Shown here: piece by piece, positions 43,710 to 51,192 of the stretch
Position numbering within the stretch: position 1 is the first letter of the stretch
How the letters are laid out: each line of letters begins with the position of its first letter
NCBI RefSeq assembly: GCF_022808695.1
Contig: NZ_JAKZKW010000011.1
Span: 47,074-111,073, forward strand
Length of the DNA: 64,000 bases
Source of the DNA: Fundidesulfovibrio soli
GTDB taxonomy: Bacteria; Desulfobacterota; Desulfovibrionia; Desulfovibrionales; Desulfovibrionaceae
Direction: 5' to 3'
Made by a program: the position numbers and the translations under genes
Notes under the pieces: generated by a model
Database searches by the model: none
Seen by the model: the letters and a program-made list of their open reading frames with translations, nothing else
Told to the model about the DNA's origin: nothing

Positions 43710-45233
43710 ATGGACTTTCTGACCATGAATACATTCGGGTTCCCGATCCTCTCCATACTGATCTTCCTGCCGTTGGCGGGGGCGGTGGTGGCCCTGGTGC
43801 TGCCGGGCGAGAACACGGTGAAGGTGTGGACCCTGCTCGTCACCCTGGCCGTGGCGGCCCTCTCCCTGCCGGTGTGGGGGCGCTTCGACACCACGTCGCA
43901 CCTCTACCAGTTCGGGGAGCACGCCGCCTGGATACCCACGCTGAACATCAACTACACCCTGGGCGTGGACGGCATCTCGATCCTGCTGGTGATGATGACC
44001 ACCCTGATCATGCCGCTGTGCGTGCTGGGCTCCTGGCGCTACATCACCACGCGGGTGCGCGAGTTCATGATCTGCCTGCTCATCATGGAGACCTCCATGC
44101 TGGGCGTGTTCATGGCGCTGGACCTGGTGCTCTTCTACGTGCTCTGGGAGGCCATGCTCATCCCCATGTACCTGCTCATCGCGGTCTGGGGCGGCCCCCG
44201 CAAGACCTACGCCTCCATCAAGTTCTTCCTGTACACGCTGGCCGGGTCGGTGCTGCTGCTGGTCGCCATCGTGGCGCTCTACATCAGCCAGGGCACCTTC
44301 AGCATCCCGGCGCTCATGGGCCAGAACTACTCGGCAACCTTCCAACTCTACGTGTTCCTGGCCTTCTTCATCGCCTTCGCCATCAAGGTGCCCATGTTCC
44401 CCTTTCACACCTGGTTGCCCGCGGCCCACGTGGAGGCTCCGACGGCGGGCTCGGTCATCCTGGCCTCGGTGCTCCTGAAGATGGGCACCTACGGCTTCCT
44501 GCGCTTCTGCCTGCCCATCACACCGGCGGCCACGGTGGGGCTGATGCCCTTCCTGCAATGGCTCTCGGTGGCGGGCATCCTCTACGGCGGGTTCACGGCC
44601 CTGGCCCAGCAGGACATGAAGAAGCTCATCGCCTACTCCTCGGTGGGCCACATGGGCTTTGTGACCCTGGGCATCTTCGCGCTCAACCAGCGCGGCATCG
44701 AGGGCGCGGTGCTGCAGATGATCAACCACGGCGTCACCACCGGCGCGCTGTTCTTCTGCGTGGGCATGGTCTACGAGCGCAGCCACAGCCGCGAGCTGGC
44801 GGCCGCCGCGGGGCTGGGCCGCTTCATGCCCATCTACGTCACCTTCCTGACCTTCTTCTCGCTCTCGTCCCTGGCCTTCCCGGGCACCAACAGCTTCGTG
44901 GGCGAGTTCATGATCCTGGCGGGGGCCTTCTTCAACAACAAGATCGTGGCCGCCTGCGCCATCCCCGGCGCGGTGCTGGCCGCGGCCTACATGTTCAGGA
45001 TGCTCCAGCGCGTGATCTGGGGCGGCACGGCCAACCCGGACCAGTCCAAGATGCCGGACCTCAACTGGCGCGAGGCCGTGACCCTGGCCCCGCTGCTCGT
45101 CTTCGTGTTCTGGATCGGCCTGGCCCCCGAGCCCTTCCTCAAGGCCATACGCCCGAGCATAACCAACCTCATCGCGCAGACCGCCTACACGGCCCAGAAC
45201 TCGCTGGCGCTCACCGAGATGATGCCGCGCTGA
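43710..45233 (+). CDS. nuoM: Complex I subunit NuoM
   Basis: The 507-residue subunit has the NuoM signatures FYVLWEAMLIPMYLLIAVWGGPRKTYASIKFFLYTLAGS, KVPMFPFHTWLPAAHVEAPTAGSVILASVLLKMGTYGFLR and MINHGVTTGALFFCVGM. ATG 43710 follows AGGAG at 7 nt; a GTG 6 nt upstream is less likely. It pumps protons in the middle of the membrane arm. Confidence 0.95.
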   Translation: MDFLTMNTFGFPILSILIFLPLAGAVVALVLPGENTVKVWTLLVTLAVAALSLPVWGRFDTTSHLYQFGEHAAWIPTLNINYTLGVDGISILLVMMTTLIMPLCVLGSWRYITTRVREFMICLLIMETSMLGVFMALDLVLFYVLWEAMLIPMYLLIAVWGGPRKTYASIKFFLYTLAGSVLLLVAIVALYISQGTFSIPALMGQNYSATFQLYVFLAFFIAFAIKVPMFPFHTWLPAAHVEAPTAGSVILASVLLKMGTYGFLRFCLPITPAATVGLMPFLQWLSVAGILYGGFTALAQQDMKKLIAYSSVGHMGFVTLGIFALNQRGIEGAVLQMINHGVTTGALFFCVGMVYERSHSRELAAAAGLGRFMPIYVTFLTFFSLSSLAFPGTNSFVGEFMILAGAFFNNKIVAACAIPGAVLAAAYMFRMLQRVIWGGTANPDQSKMPDLNWREAVTLAPLLVFVFWIGLAPEPFLKAIRPSITNLIAQTAYTAQNSLALTEMMPR

Positions 45234-45270
45234 ACGGACACCACCAGGACTTACAAACCAAGGCCAACAT

Positions 45271-46692
45271 ATGAACGCACTGCTCTTCGCTCCTGAACTG
45301 GTCCTCATCATAGGCGGGCTCGTGGTCTTCGGCCTGAGCATGGTCACAGCGCCCCCGGGGGCGGTCAGGAAGGTCACCCTGGCCCTGGCCCTGTGCAACA
45401 TCGCGGCCTGCGTGATCGCCCTGCCGCAGCAAGGGAGCCTGTTCTACGACGCCTACCGGGTGGACCTGTTCTCCCAGATCGTGAAGCTGGCCCTGGCCAC
45501 GGGCTTCGGGGTGGTGCTGCTCTTCGGCACGGACCTCAAGGACGTGGCCGAGGACATCCGGCCGGAGTACTACTTCTTCCTGATAACCAGCATGCTGGGG
45601 CTGAACCTGCTGGCCAGCAGCGTGGAGCTTCTGACCCTGTTCCTGTCGCTCGAGCTGTCGTCCTACTCGCTGTACCTGCTGGTGCCCATGCGCGACGAGC
45701 GCGGCGGCCTGCGGGAGCAGATGGAGGCGGCGGTCAAGTACATCCTGTTCGGCGTGGTGGCCACGGGCATCATGCTCTTCGGCATGAGCTACGTGTTCGG
45801 GCTCACCGGCACCACCTACCTGTACAAGCTTTTGCCGGCCATGCACGCCGTGATGGGCCAGCCCGTGGCCTGGGTGGCGCTCATCATGATGCTGTGCGGG
45901 TTCCTGTTCAAGCTGGCGGTGTTCCCGTTCCACTTCTGGTCGCCGGACGTGTACCAGGGGGCCTCCAACGACACCACGGCCTTCATCGCCTCCATCCCCA
46001 AGGTGGCGGCGGTGGCCATCCTGGCCCGGTTCTGCGCCCTCTCCACCCCCGAGACCCAGGCCGTGATCACCACGCTCACGGCGCTCTCCATCGCCTCCAT
46101 GTTCTACGGCAACCTGGTGGCCCTGGTGCAGACGGACATCAAGCGCATGCTGGGCTTCTCCGGCATCGCCCATGCGGGCTACATCCTGCTGGGCTTCGTG
46201 ACCATGCAGGCCCTGGGCTTCGCCACCGCGCTCTACTACGTGGCGGGCTATCTTGTGATGATGCTGGCGGCCTTCCTGGTGATCTGCACGGTGTCGCCCA
46301 CCGGAGCCAACGTCACCATCAAGGACTTGAACGGCCTGCACAAGCGCTCGCCGCTTCTGGCCTTCACCCTGGCGGTGAGCATGTTCGCCCTGGCGGGCAT
46401 CCCGCCCTTCGTGGGCTTCATGGGCAAGTTCATGCTGCTCACCGGGGCCTACAAGGCCGGGCACCTGATGCTTGTCATCATGGCGGCGATCAACACGGCC
46501 ATCTCCATCTACTACTACCTGCAGGTGGTGCGGGCCATCTACACCGTGCCCCCGCAGAGCGAGGCCTCCATCGGGCTGGAGCCGGGCGTGCAGGTGGCCA
46601 GCGTGTTCCTGCTGGCCGCGATCATCGCCCTGGGCCTGGCCCCCGAAGCCATCGTGCAGATGACCTCCACCGCGGTGAAGGCCATCATGTAG
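45271..46692 (+). CDS. nuoN: Complex I subunit NuoN
   Basis: The 473-residue subunit has LFLSLELSSYSLYLLVPM (TM5 Glu), KLAVFPFHFWSPDVYQGASNDTTAFIASIPKVAAVAILARF (TM7 Lys) and SGIAHAGYILLGF. It is the last gene of the operon and joins the pump to the quinone module. A strong terminator follows. Confidence 0.95.
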   Translation: MNALLFAPELVLIIGGLVVFGLSMVTAPPGAVRKVTLALALCNIAACVIALPQQGSLFYDAYRVDLFSQIVKLALATGFGVVLLFGTDLKDVAEDIRPEYYFFLITSMLGLNLLASSVELLTLFLSLELSSYSLYLLVPMRDERGGLREQMEAAVKYILFGVVATGIMLFGMSYVFGLTGTTYLYKLLPAMHAVMGQPVAWVALIMMLCGFLFKLAVFPFHFWSPDVYQGASNDTTAFIASIPKVAAVAILARFCALSTPETQAVITTLTALSIASMFYGNLVALVQTDIKRMLGFSGIAHAGYILLGFVTMQALGFATALYYVAGYLVMMLAAFLVICTVSPTGANVTIKDLNGLHKRSPLLAFTLAVSMFALAGIPPFVGFMGKFMLLTGAYKAGHLMLVIMAAINTAISIYYYLQVVRAIYTVPPQSEASIGLEPGVQVASVFLLAAIIALGLAPEAIVQMTSTAVKAIM

Positions 46693-46722
46693 TTATTCGC
46701 GCCGCCCGCGCCTCACAAAAAC

Positions 46723-46762
46723 CCGGCCCCTGCAGGCGTATGCCTGCAGGGGCCGGCTTTTT
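46723..46762 (+). terminator. Terminator of the nuo operon
   Basis: CCGGCCCCTGCAGGC at 46723-46737 pairs perfectly with GCCTGCAGGGGCCGG at 46742-46756 around GTAT; CTTTTTATAAG follows. A 15-bp stem is among the strongest in the window. Confidence 0.95.
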
Positions 46763-46811
46763 ATAAGCTCGATCATTCCGTCCCTGCGCGGCGAGCCAAA
46801 ACCGCCGCCGC

Positions 46812-46900
46812 AGATAGGGTCCCCAAACGGGATTCCAAAGGGAGGAACTCCCTTTGGCGGGGTTCAGGGGCGGCGCCCCTGGCCGCCGGAGGCCCTATCT
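46812..46900 (+). repeat. Dispersed intergenic hairpin element, copy 4 (compound)
   Basis: CCAAAGGGAG-GAA-CTCCCTTTGG (46835-46857) and CAGGGGC-GGC-GCCCCTG (46865-46881), then GCCGCCGGAGG, are framed by AGATAGG (46812) and CCTATCT (46894). The core matches the copies at 5541, 18098 and 21824; the framing repeat is only seen here. Confidence 0.7.
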
Positions 46901-46955
46901 CCTCCTGGCCATCCTCTTCAGCCCAAAGTCCGCACCGTTCTTAAGCCGTGTCCCC

Positions 46956-47633
46956 TCACCCCAGAATCCACACCGCCAGCGGCGCGAACACCGCCGTGAA
47001 CACCCCCGCCAGGATCAGCGCCAGCCCGGCCATGGAGCCCTGCTCCTCGCCCTCCTCCAGCGCGGCGGCGGTGCCCTGCGCGTGGGACACGGTGCCCAGG
47101 GCCAGCCCCCGGGCCACGGGGTTGCGGATGCCCACGCGGCTCAGGAACACGGCCCCCATCAGCGAGCCCAGGGTGCCCGTGGCCACAACGAAGGCCGTGG
47201 CCAGAGGGGGGACGCCGTCGTACATGCGGGCGATCTCCACCGCGAAAGGGATGGAGACGCCCTTGGGCAGGATGGACATGACCACCTCGCGCGGGAGCCC
47301 CGCGAGCCTGGCGATTCCCCCGGCAGTGAGCATGGCCGTGAGCGCGCCAAGGCCGACGCTGGCCAGGATGGGCAAGGCGTAGAGCCTGAGCAGGCCGCGA
47401 TGGCGGTAGAGGGGCACGGCCAGGCCCACGGTGGCCGGGCCAAGCAGGAAGGTCATGATGTCGCGCGCGGGGATGTAGTCGGCGTAGGGCATGTTCAGGC
47501 CCATGAGGACGGCGGCCACCACGGCGGAGCTGAGCACCACCACGTTGAGCAGGGGGTGGGGACGACGCAGGTAGAGCTTGCGCAGCAGGACGTAGGCCGC
47601 CAGCGTGAGCGCCACGAGCAGGGGGGTGGTCAT
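46956..47633 (-). CDS. lrgB: LrgB/CidB-family membrane protein
   Basis: The 225-residue protein has six to seven helices. FLLGPATVGLAVPLY, PKGVSIPFAVEIA and GLALGTVSHAQGTA are LrgB signatures. The LrgAB pair is holin-like and linked to murein hydrolase export or pyruvate/glycolate transport in other bacteria. ATG 47633 overlaps the lrgA stop as ATGA. Confidence 0.92.
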   Translation of the reverse strand: MTTPLLVALTLAAYVLLRKLYLRRPHPLLNVVVLSSAVVAAVLMGLNMPYADYIPARDIMTFLLGPATVGLAVPLYRHRGLLRLYALPILASVGLGALTAMLTAGGIARLAGLPREVVMSILPKGVSIPFAVEIARMYDGVPPLATAFVVATGTLGSLMGAVFLSRVGIRNPVARGLALGTVSHAQGTAAALEEGEEQGSMAGLALILAGVFTAVFAPLAVWILG

Positions 47634-48016
47634 ATGTCGCACGGTTTGCCCCTGCGGTGCAGCCATTGGGTCACGAAGCCCACCAGCCAGAACGGGAGCA
47701 GCGAGCTCACGACCACGGCGGCCGTAAGCTCCAGCCAGTACTCCTTGAAGACTCCGCCCCATTCCATCAGGCCCACGGTGATGGGCACGAAGAAGAACAC
47801 CAGGTGCCTGAGCAGGAAATCCGCCGCGTGGGAGACGTGCTCCAGCTTGACCACGCCCAGGCAGAGCAGGGTGAACAGCGCCACCACGCCCACCACGTTG
47901 CCTGGCAGGGGCAGGGCCACGGCCTCCACGAACCAGCAGCTGCCCCGGTAGACGGCCCAGAGGATGGCCGCCTGCCAGATGAACCTGAACACATTGCCGA
48001 GGGAAACGTCCTGCAT
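47630..48016 (-). CDS. lrgA: LrgA/CidA-family holin-like protein
   Basis: The 128-residue four-helix protein contains LPLPGNVVGVVALFTLLC (the conserved LPgNViGm region) and FFFVPITVGLMEWGG. ATG 48016 follows GAGGCG; longer frames upstream run into the repeat element and are not used. No lytSR regulators are adjacent. Confidence 0.9.
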   Translation of the reverse strand: MQDVSLGNVFRFIWQAAILWAVYRGSCWFVEAVALPLPGNVVGVVALFTLLCLGVVKLEHVSHAADFLLRHLVFFFVPITVGLMEWGGVFKEYWLELTAAVVVSSLLPFWLVGFVTQWLHRRGKPCDI

Positions 48017-48032
48017 GATGCGCCTCGCCCGA

Positions 48033-48157
48033 TCAGCCTGTTGAATAATCCCCGCTGGCTGCGTCGGCCCGGAAAAGTCAAACCCTCGCCTACGCGAACT
48101 ACTCTTCGGCATTGACTTTTTCTTGCGCCTTGCCCGCGAGTTTGTTGAACAGGCTGA
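48033..48157. repeat. MITE-like element with terminal inverted repeats
   Basis: TCAGCCTGTTGAA at 48033-48045 and TTGAACAGGCTGA at 48145-48157 are 12/13 inverted. Internal stretches GAAAAGTCAA and TTGACTTTTTC are also inverted. At about 125 bp with no gene inside, it has the form of a small non-autonomous transposable or REP-like element just upstream of lrgA. No flanking duplication is clear. Confidence 0.55.
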
Positions 48158-48253
48158 CATAAACGATTGCTGCAAGGGATGCCGCGCAGGGGTGGGCCTA
48201 TCCGAGGCGCGCCCCAATTGCAACGCCGGAATGGCCGGAACCCGGCCCCGCCG

Positions 48254-49864
48254 TCAGTATCCCATGCTCACAAGCATGCGCCTGGGAGGCTCACCTGACT
48301 TCTTGTCGATGACCAGGCCCGTGCCCTTGCCTACCACGAAGCGCAGCGCGGCCCTGGTGAAGGGCTTGTCTGGGGAGTAGGCGCTGTAGAAATAGGCGTC
48401 GTCCCCCGAGGTGCGGCCGTTCCTGTCCAGCACCAGCCGCTCGGGTCCGCCGTCCAGGCTCAAGTAGGCCTTCAGGCCGCCGTTGTCCGCGTCGTTGAAC
48501 ACCTGGGGATGCAGCTTCAGCTCGATATAGGTCCGGGCCTCCTGCGAGCCGACAGCCAGACAGAACTCGCCGGGCGTGTCCTCGTAGGTGGTGATCTCGG
48601 CCCTGTCCGTGGCCGCCCCCAGGCCCTGCACATGGATGCGGCCGTCAGCAGTCCAGGCGCCGTAGAGCTCGCCGTCGTCTCCCAGAAGGGCCGGGCCTTT
48701 CCCGTCCGCAACCAGGCCGACGCGCGAAACGTGCCCGAACCCGTACCAGGGCCGGGCATCCAACTCCACGCCGCCCCCGGGCTTCAGGGCGATGGCCCGG
48801 GCCGCCAAGACGGCGATGACGGTGTTGCCCGCCCTGTTGGCGTGGAAATCGTAAGGGGAGTTGTAGAGCGGCACACCGTCCTGATGGTGGGCCGCCCGGA
48901 AGGCGGGCAGCAGGTCGATGGCGGCCACGCCGTCGCGGGCCAGAAGGGGGTTCAGATAAGCGGAAGGGGCCACCAGATCCTGCTGGACCTGCGTCTCGTC
49001 GGGCACCATGAGGAACAGGAAGCGCGCACCCGAGGCCTCCACGCTGTCGCGCAGCGCCAGAAGCCCGGCGTAGTACTTCTCCCAGCGGCAGGCCAGAGCC
49101 ACAAGGCTGGCCTGGTCCAGCATGCCGGAATTCAGGGCCCCGGACTCCGCTTCGGACGGCCTGGGGCAGTAACGGCCCTCGTACCAGGGGTCGGCGGGCC
49201 TGGCCGCCTGGCCCTGCGCGGGCAGCATCCCGGCCTTGAACAGCCCGTAGGCCGCCGTGGTGGCGGCGGCGTATACCCTGGACTGCTTGAGCAGCTGCCT
49301 GGTCGCGCTGTAAGGCGCGGCCTTGGCCCTGGCCTCCCTGCGGAACGATTCTCCGTTCATTGTCTGAACGTCGTTATAGTAGAATTGGCAGATCACCAGG
49401 TCGGGCTTGAGCGCGCGCCCCTTCTGCTCCCAGTAGTCCAACTCGTCCACCACGTCGAAGAAGGGCATCCCCGCGTTGACGACCTCGATGTCCCGGCCGG
49501 GGTATTTGGTCCGCAGGATGGCTTCCAACTGGGCGGGGTAGGCCTCGCTGTCGTTCACCCCGACCCCGAAGGTGAAGGAGTCCCCCAGGCAGAGCACCCG
49601 GAGCGCGCCGCTCCCAGGCGGGGACAGCTCGCGCGTGGCGCGCAGCCCTTGGGAATTGGTGCTCACCGTGAACGGCAGACCCCTGATGAGGGTGTCCGTG
49701 AGGTGACGGCCGGGAGCGAAATCGCCCGCCCGGTCGGGATGGAATTCGAAACTCACGAAACTGGGCACCGGTGCGGAAAAGAGCCGCAGTCCGAGTTCCG
49801 CCAACAGGAACAAGCACAGCACCGAAATGGGGAGGTACAGGACGTAGAAAAACGCGCGTTTCAT
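48254..49864 (-). CDS. Membrane-anchored SGNH/GDSL hydrolase
   Basis: The 536-residue protein has an N-terminal membrane anchor (about 7-25), a SGNH hydrolase domain with block I CLGDSFTFGVG, the Asn of VVNAGMPFFD, a Asn in YYNDVQ, and the catalytic Asp-x-x-His as YDFHANRAGN (about residue 340). The last 180 residues form a separate beta-rich domain (YIELKLHPQVFNDADNGGLKAYLSLDG). It likely removes or adds acyl groups on glycans at the periplasmic side (AlgJ/AlgX/PatB-like role). It has no clear operon partner. Confidence 0.85.
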   Translation of the reverse strand: MKRAFFYVLYLPISVLCLFLLAELGLRLFSAPVPSFVSFEFHPDRAGDFAPGRHLTDTLIRGLPFTVSTNSQGLRATRELSPPGSGALRVLCLGDSFTFGVGVNDSEAYPAQLEAILRTKYPGRDIEVVNAGMPFFDVVDELDYWEQKGRALKPDLVICQFYYNDVQTMNGESFRREARAKAAPYSATRQLLKQSRVYAAATTAAYGLFKAGMLPAQGQAARPADPWYEGRYCPRPSEAESGALNSGMLDQASLVALACRWEKYYAGLLALRDSVEASGARFLFLMVPDETQVQQDLVAPSAYLNPLLARDGVAAIDLLPAFRAAHHQDGVPLYNSPYDFHANRAGNTVIAVLAARAIALKPGGGVELDARPWYGFGHVSRVGLVADGKGPALLGDDGELYGAWTADGRIHVQGLGAATDRAEITTYEDTPGEFCLAVGSQEARTYIELKLHPQVFNDADNGGLKAYLSLDGGPERLVLDRNGRTSGDDAYFYSAYSPDKPFTRAALRFVVGKGTGLVIDKKSGEPPRRMLVSMGY

Positions 49865-49926
49865 CTTTAAAAGGGGTCGTTATTGTGATGGCCGGGGCGC
49901 TGGCGGCGCGGTTCAGCCCGAGTGCC

Positions 49927-50589
49927 TCATTCCTGCGAATGTTGTCCGCTCTTCATGAAGAGCTGGGCCGATTTGGCCGCCAGGTCCTGATCGACCATGC
50001 CCGGAGCCATGCCCAGGCCCGCCGGCGGCATCACGGCCTTCCGGTAGTCCGCGGGAACCGTGAACATTCCGGCGGCAATGGAGCCGGGCCTGATGTTCTT
50101 GTACTCCATGGTGATGCTCTTGCCGGTCTCCCTGAGCACGGACTTGATCACATAACCAAGCTTCTCGGGGAACCAGACCGTCACCTCGCCGCTGGCGCCG
50201 TCAGACCGGAACTCCATGATGCGCTTCTCGCAGTCCCAGACGCCGATGGTCTCGCGGCCGATCCTGCGCCACTTCGCCGGGTCGGACTGCCCCGCGAGCG
50301 CCAACAGCCCCAGGCGCTTGGGCTCCAGGGGAAGCTCCAGGTACGACTTGGTCGCGGCTTGAAGCATGTAGGCCTTACCCAGCGCCTGATCGATGATGAA
50401 CACCTGCATCTCGTCTGCCGGAGCTGTCTCCAGGCGCATCCTGCTGCCTTTGACGTAGACCACCCCATCCTGCAGGAACTTACCGTCAACGGACAGGAGC
50501 ATGTCGGCGGCGAAATCCGCCGCCAGGGCCCCTGTCGCGGCCGGGAACAGCAAGGCCAGCGCCAGGGCCAAACTCAGGATGGGGTTCAT
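49927..50589 (-). CDS. Exported DUF4412-like protein
   Basis: The 220 residues begin with a signal peptide (MNPILSLALALALLFPAATGALA) and continue with a LolA/DUF4412-like beta fold: FAADMLLSVDGKFLQDGVVYVKGSRMRLETAP, VFIIDQALGKAYML, WPEKLG-like WFPEKLGYVIKSVLRE and ITMEYKNIRPGSIAAGMFTVPADY. Members are periplasmic and of unknown role. ATG 50589 follows AGGAA. Same strand as the SGNH gene but 60 nt upstream of it. Confidence 0.8.
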   Translation of the reverse strand: MNPILSLALALALLFPAATGALAADFAADMLLSVDGKFLQDGVVYVKGSRMRLETAPADEMQVFIIDQALGKAYMLQAATKSYLELPLEPKRLGLLALAGQSDPAKWRRIGRETIGVWDCEKRIMEFRSDGASGEVTVWFPEKLGYVIKSVLRETGKSITMEYKNIRPGSIAAGMFTVPADYRKAVMPPAGLGMAPGMVDQDLAAKSAQLFMKSGQHSQE

Positions 50590-50671
50590 CACGATTCCTC
50601 GTTGCACTTTCCGCCCCTGCTGGAGGCCCTCTCCGGGCTTCAAGCCCGGCTCGGGATTGAGCAGGCCGCGC

Positions 50672-51028
50672 CTAGAAGCTGAAAACCTTGGCCTCGACCG
50701 CCATGTCGATGAGAACGGCGGCGGTGCTGATCTCGAACCCGGCGGGCAGATCGTCCGCACCGATCAGACGGGCCTCGGCGCAGGGCTTGCACACCAGAAA
50801 CTTCACCCCCTTGTCCTGGAGCTCCCTGATCTGGTCGATCATGGCGTCACCGGTTGGGATGCGCACCCTCTCGGCCATGCCGAGGTTGGACCAGTAAACG
50901 GCCTCGTCCAGCAGGAACACGGTGACGTCGTGCCCCTTTCCGGCCGCCACCTTGGCCAGGAACATGGCGCGCACGGCGCGTGTGGAGTCTTCGGGGCCAC
51001 GGGATAGCACGAACAGGAACTTGCTCAT
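50672..51028 (-). CDS. DsrE-family protein (second copy)
   Basis: The 118 residues follow the DsrE fold (MSKFLFVLSRGPEDSTRAVRAMFLAKVAAGKGHDVTVFLLDEAVYW) and include LVCKPCAEARL with two cysteines at the site of the persulfide cysteine. This is closer to classic DsrE/TusD-like proteins than the gene at 33096. The start follows GCGAGG. In a sulfate reducer a sulfur-relay role is plausible but not shown. Confidence 0.88.
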   Translation of the reverse strand: MSKFLFVLSRGPEDSTRAVRAMFLAKVAAGKGHDVTVFLLDEAVYWSNLGMAERVRIPTGDAMIDQIRELQDKGVKFLVCKPCAEARLIGADDLPAGFEISTAAVLIDMAVEAKVFSF

Positions 51029-51192
51029 GGGGTCCTCGCTTGGGTGCTGGTTTCGGGTGTGCATTAGGATATGCGATTTCGGCGCGCAAGGCCAGGGCGG
51101 GAAGCCGCGCCATCCGGTGGACATGCTTGGCTTGGCAAAGCCTGCAGCGTGACGGCGGCCGGCTGCTCAACGGGCAGCCGCCTCGCGTGGCA

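Noticed and set aside
42291..45401. A minus-strand open frame of over 1000 codons antisense to the NuoL-like and nuoM genes
   Set aside because: It is a shadow of GC-rich coding DNA: His/Gly/Arg/Glu-rich translation, no motif, and the plus strand carries clear complex I genes.
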